DNA from: Candidatus Jettenia caeni
Lineage (GTDB): Bacteria > Planctomycetota > Brocadiia > Brocadiales > Brocadiaceae
Direction: 5' to 3'
DNA length: 64,000 nt
NCBI GenBank assembly: GCA_000296795.1
Contig: BAFH01000003.1
Span: forward strand, 62,401-126,400
Under the pieces are notes generated by a model. It was not told the DNA's origin and did not search any database. It was given only the letters and a program-made list of their open reading frames with translations. Position numbers and translations under genes: made by a program. Positions 18,770 to 28,768 of this stretch are shown here, in pieces; positions within the stretch are counted from its first letter, which is position 1, and the number at the start of each line of letters is the position of its first letter.

Positions 18770-19213
18770 ATGGAATTTATTGATAAAAAGGTTGTTTCTA
18801 TTAATAACCTTATGTTGAAGTTTCGTAAAAAGAAGTGTACTCCAAAGAATTTATTAATTTTATTTCCCCACTGTATCCAGAATTCCCAGTGTAAGCAAAA
18901 TGTTAAAAATGACTTGAGCGAATGTAAGCGTTGTGGGAAATGTAAAATTAAGGATTTATTAGAATTTTCTGAAAAGTATGGAGTAAATATATGCCTGGCT
19001 ACAGGAGGGCGTGTTGCTCTTCAAAAGGTTATGGCTGAAGATATACATGGAGTAATAGCCATTGCCTGCGAAAAAGAACTGAGAACGGGTTTGATGGCAG
19101 CTATGTCTAAGGCCATATTTGCGGTACCGAACTTAAGGCCTCATGGATATTGTAAAGATACTGATGTATATCTGGATGAGGTAAGAGAAGCGATTGAGCA
19201 ATTCCTTCAATGA
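18770..19213 (+). CDS. DUF116 family protein
   Basis: A 147-residue protein with a Cys-rich middle: FPHCIQNSQCKQ, then CKRCGKCKIKDL, then ATGGRVALQKV and VIAIACEKELRTG. This is the DUF116 pattern. The function is unknown, but the Cys motifs suggest bound metal or an Fe-S cluster. Homologues are often found close to fmt, as here, where it lies 175 bases downstream of fmt. An AAAGGCAGG ribosome site precedes the ATG. It may belong to the def-fmt transcript. Confidence 0.75.
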   Translation: MEFIDKKVVSINNLMLKFRKKKCTPKNLLILFPHCIQNSQCKQNVKNDLSECKRCGKCKIKDLLEFSEKYGVNICLATGGRVALQKVMAEDIHGVIAIACEKELRTGLMAAMSKAIFAVPNLRPHGYCKDTDVYLDEVREAIEQFLQ

Positions 19214-19697
19214 GGCAGATATTCGTTATGAGAGTGTATTCATGTTTTAAGAGCACTTGATGAAAAAGTTAGCTTATCGGGCGGGTACAGTTAAATTTAC
19301 CAATGCAGTTCTTCGATCTACAGAAAGAAGCATATTAAGATAAATCTGAACAGAACAGGGCTTATTGATTACCGGAAGGCCCTTTACAGAGGAAAGAATG
19401 CATGATGCACTTTTTACAATACCTCATCTTGTCTGGTTCTATAAAATAAACCTTTTCCTCCCTGATAATTAATGATAGTCCTTTTGAATGGCTGGTAAAA
19501 TGCCGGATTAACAAGTATAGGAAGAAAAAGGCTGTTGAAGTTTGTAAAACAAACAATCTTGCCCTAAGAGTATTTCCCCGCATTAAGTATAAAAAATCTC
19601 CCCACCAAAATATAGTATCTTACTCAATAAGATACTATTTACTTCAGGGAAAAATCCAGAGAATGAGAAGTATTTTTTTCTTTTTTTAAGAATCCTC
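19214..19697. other. Gap without recognisable gene
   Basis: Nearly 500 bases between DUF116 and the nrdR promoter hold only short frames on either strand. One minus-strand frame of 73 codons (19362-19583) has no ribosome site and no protein-like composition. I see no repeat or terminator. It could be decayed sequence. Confidence 0.5.
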
Positions 19698-19728
19698 TTG
19701 ACTGTCTATATGTGGTATGGTATATAAT
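19698..19728 (+). promoter_or_regulatory. Sigma70-type promoter for nrdR
   Basis: TTGACT (19698-19703) with TATATA at 17 bases or TATAAT at 19 bases (19723-19728). It lies about 85 bases before nrdR in a very AT-rich stretch. Confidence 0.5.
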
Positions 19729-19811
19729 CAACCTATCAATATATATAATATTTTTAAGCGAATAGGATTTAAAAATAGCTTAATTTCATGTATTCTTTAT
19801 GGTAGGGTTAT

Positions 19812-20321
19812 ATGCAATGTTTATTCTGCAAAGTAGATAACGACAAGGTTATTAATTCTCGTACGTCTTTGGATGGATTGAGTATTAAGCGAAGACGAGA
19901 GTGCTTGAGTTGCGGGCGTCGGTATACAACGTATGAGCGGATTGAGGAAAATCCGCTGCGAGTGGTTAAAAAAGATGGAAGGCGTGAGGTTTTTGATCGC
20001 AAAAAGATTCTCTCCGGATTATTGAAGGCATGTGAAAAAAGACCTGTATCAACAGATACTTTAGAAAATACTGTAAATGAAATTGAACGGGATATTTATA
20101 ACAAATTTGATCGGGAAGTAGACTCCAGTTTTATAGGGTCGCTGGTAATGCAAAAATTGAGAATTCTGGATATGGTCGCTTACGTGAGATTTGCATCTGT
20201 ATACAGGGAATTTAAAGATATATCGGAATTCATAGACGAATTGAAACCATTTATGAGTACTATTAAAAAGAAAAAGGAAGATGAAAATGGCAATGTACGA
20301 GGCGCATCTGTTAAACATTAG
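19812..20321 (+). CDS. nrdR: Ribonucleotide reductase regulator NrdR
   Basis: A 169-residue repressor of ribonucleotide reductase genes. The N-terminal zinc ribbon MQCLFCKVDNDKVINSR then CLSCGRRYTTYER is diagnostic. The middle holds the ATP-cone (VVKKDGRREVFDRKKILSGL) that senses ATP/dATP. It ends 15 bases before nrdD, so it probably controls its own operon. I looked for the paired 16-base NrdR boxes in the promoter and found only weak AT-rich matches. Confidence 0.95.
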   Translation: MQCLFCKVDNDKVINSRTSLDGLSIKRRRECLSCGRRYTTYERIEENPLRVVKKDGRREVFDRKKILSGLLKACEKRPVSTDTLENTVNEIERDIYNKFDREVDSSFIGSLVMQKLRILDMVAYVRFASVYREFKDISEFIDELKPFMSTIKKKKEDENGNVRGASVKH

Positions 20322-20336
20322 GCTGGAGGAAGTGGG

Positions 20337-22778
20337 ATGAACACAACAATAGAGAACATCGTAAAACGTGATGGAAGATTAGTACCTTTTAATGAGAAAA
20401 AGATTGCTGATGCAATATTTAGGGCTGCATTGGCGGTGGGAGGCGAGGACCGTGCCTTAGCTGATGAACTGGCAGTTGTTGTTACTATGTTTTTGGAAAA
20501 GAAATATGCAGGGCAAACCCCCGGCATTGAAGATATACAGGATATTGTGGAGAAGGTGCTTATCGAGACGGGACATGCCAAGACAGCCAAGGCTTACATT
20601 CTCTATCGTGATAAAAGGGCGAGGGTACGCGAATCCCTTCGTGTGCGGAAACAAAGTAAGAAGCGGGCTGATACAACTGATGTCTCTCTGATGGTAAATA
20701 CAGAAACAAAGGATGAAACATTTCCGTGGGATAAAAGAAAAATTGCAGATGCCCTGCTCAAGGAAGCTGATATGTCGGAAGAGGCATCAGGTGAAATTGC
20801 GAGTGCCGTAGAACAGAGAGTTTTTTCCTCAGGATTAAACCGTATTTCGACATCTCTTATACGAGAACTTGTGGATAATGAACTCTTTGAAAGAGGGTAT
20901 AACAAGAAACTCGAAAAACAAGTCGTGATTGGTATGCCTAAGTACGATCTTGATGAATTAATTATGTCGAAAAATAAGGAAAACAGTAATATCGCAACGA
21001 ATAATCCGGAGGCAATTAACCTTGCAATTGCTGAAAATACATTAAAACAATTTGCCCTGCAGGAGGTATTTTCAAAGGACGTTGCAGATGCTCACCTCAA
21101 CGGGATGGTACATATTCACGATCTGGGTTATCCAACACGGGTGTATTGTTCCTCTCACTCTCTGGAATATTTGAAAAAATATGGGCTGACGCTTCAGAAT
21201 TTAGATACCGAATCTGCACCTGCAAAGCATGCACGTACTTTGACCGGGCATTTGAATACGTTCCTGGCTTCTATGCAGGCTTACTACGCCGGTGCTCTCG
21301 GAGTAGGATATGTCAATATTATGTATGCCCCTTATCTGGAAGGGATGAGCTATAAAGAGATGAAGCAAGAGGCTCAGCACCTTATCTTCAGTTGTTCCCA
21401 AAGTGCTTTTTCCCGCGGAGGCCAGACTTTATTCCTGGATTTCAATATTCATACCGGTGTTCCAAGGTACTTAAGGAATATTCCTGCCATCGGGCCTGGT
21501 GGAAAACCTACCGGTAAAACGTATGGGGAGTATGAAGAAACAGCCAGACAATTTACTCTTGCTATGCTGGATGTATGGCGTGAAGGGGATTGCTACGGAC
21601 ATGTTTTTGCTTTTCCGAAGTGTGATTTTCATATTAATGAAGATACCTTTAATGATCCAAAGCAATACGAGATTTTGGAGTATACATGCCAGATTGCGAG
21701 CGAGAATGGTGTTCCGTACTTTATCTTTGACAGAGATGAGATCACACTCTCTGCTTGCTGCCGTCTACGCACTACTATTGATGATAACTATATGATCCAG
21801 CATCCAGAAAGCATGCGTTTTTGCGGATTTCAAAATATTACGATTAATCTTCCTCAAGCCTCTTATCGGGCCGGTAAAGGTAATTGGGATGCGATGTATA
21901 AAGAGATTGACAAAGCTATCGAGATTGCCGTAAAGGCACATTTGCAGAAAAAGAAGTTTGTCAAGAAGTTGATGCAGAGTCAGGAAATGCCCCTTTGGGA
22001 GATTGGTAAGAAAGCCAAGGATGGCCGCCCCTACGTGGATCTGGAAGCTTCGACATACATTGTGGGTATCTTAGGATTAAATGAATGCCTGCAATTTATG
22101 ACAGGAAGGGAATTACACGAAGGTGATGACATGATCAGACAGGGACTGCGGGTGGTCTCTCATATGTATGCACGTGTTAAGGAAGCGGGAAAGAAACACA
22201 ATTTAAAATTCTCTTTGGAGGAATCTCCGGCTGAAAGCGCCAGCAGAAGGCTCGCTAAGGTCGATGTAAGAAATTATCCGGAAGCGGCAGATATGGTAAA
22301 GGGAAGCATCGAAAGGGACGAGTTCTATTATACCAATAGCGTACATTTGCGTCCGGATGCCCCTGTGGATATGATAACCCGTATATTCCTGCAGAGTAAA
22401 TTCCACACCATGATTGAATCAGGCGCTATTATCCATGCATTTGTTGGTGAAGAAAGACCACCAGCGTCGAGTATTATGAATCTTGTTAAAAAGACCTTTA
22501 AGAATACTCAGGCTGCCCAGGTTACAATTTCTCCTGAATTTACTATTTGCAATGATTGTAAAAAAGTTACCCAAAAGCTTACCGATATTTGTGTGCATTG
22601 CGGCTCCAGGAATGTATATGGTATTTCAAGAATTGTAGGCTATTTTAGCCGTATTAATAACTGGAATAAATCCAAGATCGGCGAACTGGCAGATAGGCAC
22701 AAGGGTAACTATCAGGTTAATGATTTATTGCCTAAAGAAAGAGAAGTTTTGACAGAATCTTGCGTAACAAAATGCTAA
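20337..22778 (+). CDS. nrdD: Anaerobic (class III) ribonucleoside-triphosphate reductase
   Basis: Reduces ribonucleotides to deoxyribonucleotides without oxygen, using a glycyl radical. Residues 7-95 are an ATP-cone (VKRDGRLVPFNEKKIADAIF). A second cone-like region follows at about 118-205 (FPWDKRKIADALLKEA). The catalytic barrel comes next. The C-terminus has a zinc-ribbon pair (CNDCKK and CVHCGS) and RIVGYFSRINNWN, where the Gly of VGY carries the radical. Length is 813 residues. The GGAGG ribosome site is strong. It lies between its regulator and its activase. Confidence 0.96.
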   Translation: MNTTIENIVKRDGRLVPFNEKKIADAIFRAALAVGGEDRALADELAVVVTMFLEKKYAGQTPGIEDIQDIVEKVLIETGHAKTAKAYILYRDKRARVRESLRVRKQSKKRADTTDVSLMVNTETKDETFPWDKRKIADALLKEADMSEEASGEIASAVEQRVFSSGLNRISTSLIRELVDNELFERGYNKKLEKQVVIGMPKYDLDELIMSKNKENSNIATNNPEAINLAIAENTLKQFALQEVFSKDVADAHLNGMVHIHDLGYPTRVYCSSHSLEYLKKYGLTLQNLDTESAPAKHARTLTGHLNTFLASMQAYYAGALGVGYVNIMYAPYLEGMSYKEMKQEAQHLIFSCSQSAFSRGGQTLFLDFNIHTGVPRYLRNIPAIGPGGKPTGKTYGEYEETARQFTLAMLDVWREGDCYGHVFAFPKCDFHINEDTFNDPKQYEILEYTCQIASENGVPYFIFDRDEITLSACCRLRTTIDDNYMIQHPESMRFCGFQNITINLPQASYRAGKGNWDAMYKEIDKAIEIAVKAHLQKKKFVKKLMQSQEMPLWEIGKKAKDGRPYVDLEASTYIVGILGLNECLQFMTGRELHEGDDMIRQGLRVVSHMYARVKEAGKKHNLKFSLEESPAESASRRLAKVDVRNYPEAADMVKGSIERDEFYYTNSVHLRPDAPVDMITRIFLQSKFHTMIESGAIIHAFVGEERPPASSIMNLVKKTFKNTQAAQVTISPEFTICNDCKKVTQKLTDICVHCGSRNVYGISRIVGYFSRINNWNKSKIGELADRHKGNYQVNDLLPKEREVLTESCVTKC

Positions 22779-22905
22779 GCTTTAACTGAGGGTTGCAATT
22801 GTGGTGAAATGGAACTGATACCCTGCCTGATGAATTCCCGGTGCAGAGTAATTAGTATTGTGGAAGAATCCAAAATAGATCAAATTTACCAGATAATATT
22901 AATGT

Positions 22906-23640
22906 ATGGTTGTACCAATTAAAGGATTTATAGAAAATAGTCTCATTGAATGGGAAGGAAGAATTGTTTCAATAATTTTCTTACCAACCTGTAACCTGCG
23001 TTGCCATTATTGCCATGCCCCTCATTTGGTTCAAACACCAGATGAACTGGAATCCATTCCTGTTGATACTATCGTTGACAAAATACGACAAAACCTGGGA
23101 TGGGTAGATGGCATTGTCATTACTGGTGGTGAGCCGACTTCACATAAGCATCTCGCTGCGCTTATTAAGGTATTAAAAGAAACAGGAATTATGGTTCGCC
23201 TGGATACGAATGGTACGAATCCCCTTGTACTTAAGGATTTAATCGACAGGGGCCTTCTGGATGGTGTAGCTATGGATATCAAGGCCCCTCTTCAAAAAGA
23301 GAAGTATGAACAAATTTCTGGTGTATCCTGTGACATTGAGGACATTAAAAAAAGCATTTGTATTATTATGGAAAGCGGTATTGAGTATGAGTTTCGCACT
23401 ACCGTATGTCCGTCTCAATTGGACGGTGATGATATTGAGGATATTGCTAAAGCCATTAAGGGAGCGGAAAGATACATATTGCAATCATTCAAACCAAACC
23501 ATTGTTTGGATACAAGGATGTTACAGATTATACCATATCCCGTAGAGGCACTGAGAGATTTTGCAGCAAGTGCCGGTAAGTATGTCGATTACTGTTGTGT
23601 TCGCGGTGAAGAGGGAAAGGTAGTAGCTCGGAATTGGTGA
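22906..23640 (+). CDS. nrdG: Anaerobic ribonucleotide reductase activating protein (radical SAM)
   Basis: Generates the glycyl radical on NrdD. CNLRCHYCH gives the CxxxCxxC cluster at about residue 29, and VITGGEPTSH and LDTNGTNP are radical SAM barrel motifs. The 244-residue length fits the longer NrdG type (TIGR02495), not the short enterobacterial one. It lies 127 bases after nrdD on the same strand. No good ribosome site precedes the ATG at 22906, and a slightly different start is possible. Confidence 0.9.
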   Translation: MVVPIKGFIENSLIEWEGRIVSIIFLPTCNLRCHYCHAPHLVQTPDELESIPVDTIVDKIRQNLGWVDGIVITGGEPTSHKHLAALIKVLKETGIMVRLDTNGTNPLVLKDLIDRGLLDGVAMDIKAPLQKEKYEQISGVSCDIEDIKKSICIIMESGIEYEFRTTVCPSQLDGDDIEDIAKAIKGAERYILQSFKPNHCLDTRMLQIIPYPVEALRDFAASAGKYVDYCCVRGEEGKVVARNW

Positions 23641-23693
23641 TTTTATTATACCATTTGGTTCTTATGATAATTTCAGAAAGGGGGTGATTGTGT

Positions 23694-23780
23694 ATGGCAA
23701 TGAAAAAGTGTGGTACTTCAGGAAAGACAGCAAAAGCAGCAGACAAGAAGGATACAAAAAAGAAACCAACAAAGAAATAA
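23694..23780 (+). CDS. Very small Lys-rich protein
   Basis: A 28-residue ORF (MAMKKCGTSGKTAKAADKK then KDTKKKPTKK), with 12 Lys and one Cys, reads from ATG to TAA. It is supported by an unusually complete Shine-Dalgarno, AGAAAGGGGGTGAT five bases before the ATG, almost the full complement of the 16S rRNA tail. A rho-independent terminator follows at 23887. It lies just after nrdG and before smc. The composition suggests nucleic-acid binding, but I know no family and the function is open. Confidence 0.6.
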   Translation: MAMKKCGTSGKTAKAADKKDTKKKPTKK

Positions 23781-23886
23781 TGAATTTTTAGTACTATGGA
23801 GAAATTGGTAAGTATATATGCATAGAAAATAATAGTATGTAAATAATTTTACATGTATGTATTGAACCAAATGTATGTATAATGAA

Positions 23887-23927
23887 GAGGGGTGTTTTAA
23901 TAAGGTATTCAAAACACCCCTCTTTTT
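23887..23927 (+). terminator. Rho-independent terminator after nrdG/small ORF
   Basis: A perfect 12-bp stem (gaggggtgtttt with its inverse, loop of 12) is followed by TTTTT. It ends the nrd transcript before smc. Confidence 0.85.
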
Positions 23928-23964
23928 GTATATTGTCTTTATATTTTGAAGTTACGTTACGGTT

Positions 23965-26900
23965 ATGAAGCTTAAAAAATTAGAATTATTCGGATTTAAA
24001 TCTTTTGCTGAAAAGACGGAAATTATTTTTGAAGATGGAATAACAGTTGTTGTAGGACCGAACGGGTGTGGAAAGAGCAATATCATTGATGCTGTAAAGT
24101 GGGTACTGGGGGAACAGAGCGTAAAATCGTTAAGGGGTAATGAAATGGCAGATGTGATCTTTAACGGGACTGATAAGCGTCCATCTCTTGGTTATGCAGA
24201 GGTATCCCTGACTATCCAAAATAATAAAGGACTATTACCACTCGAATATACTGAGGTTTGTATTACCCGTCGTTTATATACTTCGGGAGAATCGGAGTAC
24301 CTTATTAACAAACAGGCAAGCCGGTTAAAAGATATTCGAGAGCTTTTTATAGATACGGGTTTTGGCGCGGATGCCTATTCTGTAATTGAACAAGGCAATG
24401 TGGATGCTTTGCTACGGGCGGATTCTCATGAGCGACGGGCATTATTTGAAGAGGCTGCGGGAATTAGTAAATTTAAATCACGAAAGAAAGCTGCTTTGGG
24501 TAAACTAGATCATGTTGAACAGAATCTGTTGCGGGTTGGCGATATTATTGAAGAGTTACGGAAACAACTGCGCTCGGTAAAACTCCAGGCATCCAAAGCG
24601 AGAAAATATCAGGAATATGTGGAACAACTAAAACGATTAAAGATAGGACTTTCACTGAAGAATTATCGGGAGCTTAAAGATAAGAAGATCACGGTTTCAG
24701 AACAAGTAAATCAGATCGAAGAGCAAAACCAGAGAATAGCTACCGATATCGACGAGATCGGGCCTCAAATAAACGAAATCGAAGATGTCATGAATCAATT
24801 AGAGCAACAATCAGCGCAGATGCAAACAGAGATGATAAATCTGGAGGCGCAGATATCGAAAAATCAGGATAAGATACACTACGACCACGAACGTATTAAA
24901 GAGTTAGAAATTCAGCATGAAAAGTATTACGAGCAGCAGGAAAACCTGAAAAACAAACTACATGAGACAGATAATAGAATCACAGAAACGAAAGAATTAT
25001 TGACTACGTTAGAGCAGGAAATTGTTAAGTTTGTAGATGCTCAAAAGATGAAAGAAACAGCCCAAAAGCAGATTGGTCTGGAATGCGATTTGTTGTACCA
25101 GAGTATGGATGAAAAGAAATCTGAGGTTATCACCATACTTCAAAAAGAGTCTGGCCTTCAAAATGAGATTGGCAGTTTAACTACGGAAAAAGATAGTTTA
25201 AAAAGCAGAAGGATGAGGCTTTCGAAAAGACAAGAGGAAATCAGTTCATTTCTGGATACTTTGGTATCTAAACATCAGGAGAGTATGAGAGAAAAACATG
25301 CACTGATGGAGGAGTTCACCGGTTTAGAACAAAGAGTATCTTCTTCAAAAGAACGCATACAGGAATTGATGATTATGATACGTTCTTTGGATGAGCAGAT
25401 TAATCAACAAAAACAACAGAAGAGCAGCAAGGTATCCCGGCACGAAGTTCTTATGGATTACGAGATGCGGTCGGAAGGTGTAGAAGCAGGCGCAAAGACT
25501 ATTTTAGAAGAATCTAAAAAAGAGCAACCAACGGTAAAGGGTATACGGGGTATGGTTGGTGATCTGTTAAAGGTTGATCTGATGTATGCATTGGCTATTG
25601 AGACTGCTTTGGGTGATAGAGTGCAGGGTATTATTGTGGATACTACAGATAACGCTGTACAGGCGATTACCTTCTTACAAGAGAATCAAAAAGGCCGTGC
25701 GGTTTTTTTCCCGCTAGACAGAATAAAGAACCAATCCTCTGTTCCCGATGAAATTTTACAAAAACCAGGCGTTATCGGTGTTGCCAGTAAACTGGTAAAT
25801 AGTACAGAAGAGGTTTGTAAGGCAGTTCATGGGTTTTTAAGCAATACCATTGTTGTAAAAGATCTTAACGCTGTGCTGGCGCTAACCGGTTATACCAAGG
25901 GGATTTGTTATGTAACACTTGATGGTGAATTATTAGAGCCTGAAGGTACCCTTAGCGGTGGCAAGAAACAAGGGCAGGTAGGGATTATATCGCGTAAAAG
26001 TGAATTAAAGAAAATCGAAGATGATTTGATTCAAATCCAGCAAACCCTTGAAAGATTGGAGCAAAATAAACAGAATTACAGCGATGAGCTTGCCGAACTC
26101 GAAATAGAAACATCTCAACTGGCAAAAAGATTGGATCAGGTAAATATTTCAAAAATCTCTAAAGATAATGAACTTGCGCAGAATGAACAAAAGCAAGATG
26201 AGCTTACGGAAGAGAAAAAAATCAATGAGAATGAAATAGAAGAGATAGATGTGGAAGTCGGGGGGGCTTGTGAACGGGAGGCAGCTTTACAGGACGAATT
26301 AAAGCTTCTCAACCAGCAGCATGAGCGATTGGAGCAGCAGGTTGAGGATGCGTCTATGCTGGTAAAGGAGAAAGAGCACTTAAAAAAGAATATTCAAGAT
26401 GAGATAACCACCTTAAAGGTTGGCCTTGCTCAAAAACAGGAAAAACAAGATGGACTGAAAAAAAGTCTGAATAAACTTTGTGCTGAACTACAGGAAGCCC
26501 AAGAACTAATCAAGCATATTGCCCATGAGAGTCAAAGCTGTATTCAGAAAAAACTGGAGGCAGAAGAGGAAATAAGATGTCTGGGACTCCAGATACAAGA
26601 GCTTCAAGCCAGGAGAGTTGTACTGGAAGAGTCAATAGTCTCTCTGAAATCAAGACAGGAAGAACATGATCTTAAACGTATAGAACTAAAGACAGACCTT
26701 GAAGGAAAACAGACAGAACACAAACATATTGAACAGCAATCACAGGAATTACGACTGAAGGAAAATGAGTACCATATTCGTATGTCCAATCTGGAGGAGC
26801 GCGTTCGGGAAGAGTATCATCTGGAGTTATTAAATTTGGATGCTACCACCGGTGAAATCAGTTTAGAATTAAGTATATCTCAAGACCAACCTGCCAGCGC

Positions 26901-27588
26901 CGCCGGTTCACAAGTCGATTTCTGGAATGCAGTTTCCCAGGAAATCGAAGAATTGCAGGGAAAAATCGAAAGGTTAGGAAATGTGAACCTGGAAGCAATT
27001 AAAGAACAAGATGAACTGGAGATACGCGAAACCTTCCTGGTGAATCAGAAAGAAGATCTTGAAAAATCACATAACGCCTTGCAGGATTTGATAAAAAAAA
27101 TCAACCATACCAGTCGTGAATTATTCGAGAAAACCTTTTGTGAAATTCGTCAGAATTTCCAGGTAATGTTCAGAAAACTATTTGGCGGAGGTAAAGCCGA
27201 TGTAATCCTGGAGGAAAATGTGGATATATTAGAGGCGGGAATAGAGATCATGGCGCAACCACCGAATAAAGAGCTTCGCTCAATTACCCTTCTTTCAGGC
27301 GGCGAAAAGGTAATGACCACCGTTGCACTTCTTTTTGCTGTATTCCAAACCAAGCCGAGTCCTTTTTGTATTCTGGATGAAGTAGATGCAGCCCTTGACG
27401 AGAGTAACATCAATCGGTTCTCCCATGTTGTAAAGGACTTTACCAGGGATACGCAATTCCTTATAATTACCCATAACAAAGTTACCATGAGTATCGCCGA
27501 CGTGATGTATGGAATTACCATGCAGGAACCGGGAGTTTCCAAAAAGGTAGCTGTTAAGTTTGAGGAAATCGAACGCAAGGTTGCTTGA
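23965..27588 (+). CDS. smc: Chromosome segregation ATPase SMC
   Basis: A 1207-residue condensin subunit that entraps and organises chromosomal DNA. The N-terminal head has Walker A GPNGCGKSNIIDAVKWVLG. Two long coiled coils (about 170-500 and 690-1030) flank the hinge at about 520-670. The C-terminal head holds the signature LLSGGEKVMTT and Walker B FCILDEVDAALDESN. It is intact. The last 69 bases of the gene and about 150 bases of downstream DNA are repeated at 29691-29900, beyond the methyltransferase module. scpA and scpB are not in the window. Confidence 0.97.
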   Translation: MKLKKLELFGFKSFAEKTEIIFEDGITVVVGPNGCGKSNIIDAVKWVLGEQSVKSLRGNEMADVIFNGTDKRPSLGYAEVSLTIQNNKGLLPLEYTEVCITRRLYTSGESEYLINKQASRLKDIRELFIDTGFGADAYSVIEQGNVDALLRADSHERRALFEEAAGISKFKSRKKAALGKLDHVEQNLLRVGDIIEELRKQLRSVKLQASKARKYQEYVEQLKRLKIGLSLKNYRELKDKKITVSEQVNQIEEQNQRIATDIDEIGPQINEIEDVMNQLEQQSAQMQTEMINLEAQISKNQDKIHYDHERIKELEIQHEKYYEQQENLKNKLHETDNRITETKELLTTLEQEIVKFVDAQKMKETAQKQIGLECDLLYQSMDEKKSEVITILQKESGLQNEIGSLTTEKDSLKSRRMRLSKRQEEISSFLDTLVSKHQESMREKHALMEEFTGLEQRVSSSKERIQELMIMIRSLDEQINQQKQQKSSKVSRHEVLMDYEMRSEGVEAGAKTILEESKKEQPTVKGIRGMVGDLLKVDLMYALAIETALGDRVQGIIVDTTDNAVQAITFLQENQKGRAVFFPLDRIKNQSSVPDEILQKPGVIGVASKLVNSTEEVCKAVHGFLSNTIVVKDLNAVLALTGYTKGICYVTLDGELLEPEGTLSGGKKQGQVGIISRKSELKKIEDDLIQIQQTLERLEQNKQNYSDELAELEIETSQLAKRLDQVNISKISKDNELAQNEQKQDELTEEKKINENEIEEIDVEVGGACEREAALQDELKLLNQQHERLEQQVEDASMLVKEKEHLKKNIQDEITTLKVGLAQKQEKQDGLKKSLNKLCAELQEAQELIKHIAHESQSCIQKKLEAEEEIRCLGLQIQELQARRVVLEESIVSLKSRQEEHDLKRIELKTDLEGKQTEHKHIEQQSQELRLKENEYHIRMSNLEERVREEYHLELLNLDATTGEISLELSISQDQPASAAGSQVDFWNAVSQEIEELQGKIERLGNVNLEAIKEQDELEIRETFLVNQKEDLEKSHNALQDLIKKINHTSRELFEKTFCEIRQNFQVMFRKLFGGGKADVILEENVDILEAGIEIMAQPPNKELRSITLLSGGEKVMTTVALLFAVFQTKPSPFCILDEVDAALDESNINRFSHVVKDFTRDTQFLIITHNKVTMSIADVMYGITMQEPGVSKKVAVKFEEIERKVA

Positions 27589-27738
27589 AAATATCTTCAC
27601 TGTACGTTTTCCTTATCGCACGGCTTGCTTTGATTTTTTTAAAAATGAGGGGTTGCTGAAGCTATCTAAGATGATTTGAAAATAGCAGAATGAAATCGGG
27701 AAACACAGAAGGGGGTCATGGAGGCGATTTGTCAATAA
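27520..27738 (+). repeat. Direct repeat, copy 1 (smc 3' end plus downstream)
   Basis: It runs from atgcaggaacc inside smc to gtcaataa. It matches 29691-29900 with about nine in ten bases alike and a few small indels. The methyltransferase/HNH genes lie between the two copies. Confidence 0.9.
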
Positions 27739-27754
27739 CAAAGATTTTACCCCT
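27711..27754 (+). repeat. GGGGTCA...ACCCCT short element, copy A
   Basis: Starts gggggtca and ends ttacccct. It contains ggaggcgatttgtcaataa, which recurs at 29581 and 29882. Related elements lie at 29515-29615 and 30582-30685. Confidence 0.6.
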
Positions 27755-27916
27755 ACGACAGCCGACCGTAAAAAGCATGGCGGCTGATTTTTTTGTTATA
27801 CCGCAATAAAGACAATGGCAAATGGTTTACGAGTAAGCTCCGGAATTCGGTATATTTGATGCATTAAAACCCAAACTGTCGCTGCAAAACCATACCACGA
27901 AAAAAATGAGAGAGAA

Positions 27917-28768
27917 ATGATACCAGATTTTAAGATAAATGATTTACAAATATTTACAGGAGATTGCCGCAAAATCCTTCCTGCTCTCCCTGCAGAATCA
28001 GTTCAGTGTTGCGTCACTTCTCCACCATATTGGGGTCTTCGCGATTATAATCATTCCTCCCAAATTGGTGCGGAGCCGTCACCGGTTCAATATGTAAAAA
28101 GCCTTGTTGAGGTTTTTAGCGAAGTTTGGCGTGTTTTACGTAAAGATGGTACTCTTTGGTTAAACATCGGCGATGGTTATGCACGAAATGGTGGAACTGG
28201 TAGTTGCGGCCCAAATGCAGTAGTTGGTAATACAAAAAAGCTTATTCAAAAACGAAATTGCAAAGTTCCAGATTGTTGGGGCTTGAAAGATAGAGATTTA
28301 ATGGGTATCCCTTGGCGTGTAGCCTTTGCATTACAAGAAGATGGTTGGATATTTAGGTCAAGAATAACTTGGGTTAAAAAAACAGCCATGCCGGAAAGCG
28401 TAAAAAACAGGCCAACAAATGCAACCGAAGATATTTTTCTAATGTCAAAATCGCCAACTTATTATTACAATGCAACCGCCGTGAGAGAAGCGTCTGGTGC
28501 TAATTTGAGAAACTACTGGCTTCTTGGCCCTGATAGCAGTGATAATGGCCATCCAGCAACCTTTCCACGTGAATTAGTACGCCGTTGCATTCTTCTTGGT
28601 AGCCAAGTCGGCGATTCTATATTAGACCCATTTGGTGGCTCTGGAACCACAGGAGTAGTTGCTCAAGAATTAGATCGGAGTGCTGTTCTTATTGAATTAA
28701 ATCCAAAATATTCCACTTTTTCAAAGGAACGCATAAGCCATGGCTGTCAAAAAGCCTTCCGGATCTAA
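27917..28768 (+). CDS. Site-specific DNA methyltransferase (beta class, N4-C or N6-A)
   Basis: A 283-residue amino-methyltransferase. The catalytic motif TSPPYWGLRDY (motif IV) comes first near residue 34, and the SAM-binding DPFGGSGTTG (motif I) comes near residue 237, the beta-class order. TSPPYW suggests N4-cytosine methylation, but N6-adenine is possible. It overlaps the downstream HNH gene by 29 bases, giving a compact modification/nuclease pair. No specificity subunit is seen, so target recognition must be within these two proteins. The pair sits between direct repeats of the smc 3' end, a sign of insertion. Confidence 0.9.
   Translation: MIPDFKINDLQIFTGDCRKILPALPAESVQCCVTSPPYWGLRDYNHSSQIGAEPSPVQYVKSLVEVFSEVWRVLRKDGTLWLNIGDGYARNGGTGSCGPNAVVGNTKKLIQKRNCKVPDCWGLKDRDLMGIPWRVAFALQEDGWIFRSRITWVKKTAMPESVKNRPTNATEDIFLMSKSPTYYYNATAVREASGANLRNYWLLGPDSSDNGHPATFPRELVRRCILLGSQVGDSILDPFGGSGTTGVVAQELDRSAVLIELNPKYSTFSKERISHGCQKAFRI

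Noticed and set aside
19362-19583. Minus-strand 73-codon frame in the gap before nrdR
   Set aside because: No ribosome site, no recognisable motif, poor protein-like composition.
19701-19750. Possible NrdR boxes upstream of nrdR
   Set aside because: Best candidates match about 9-10 of 16 positions in a very AT-rich region and do not form a well-spaced pair.
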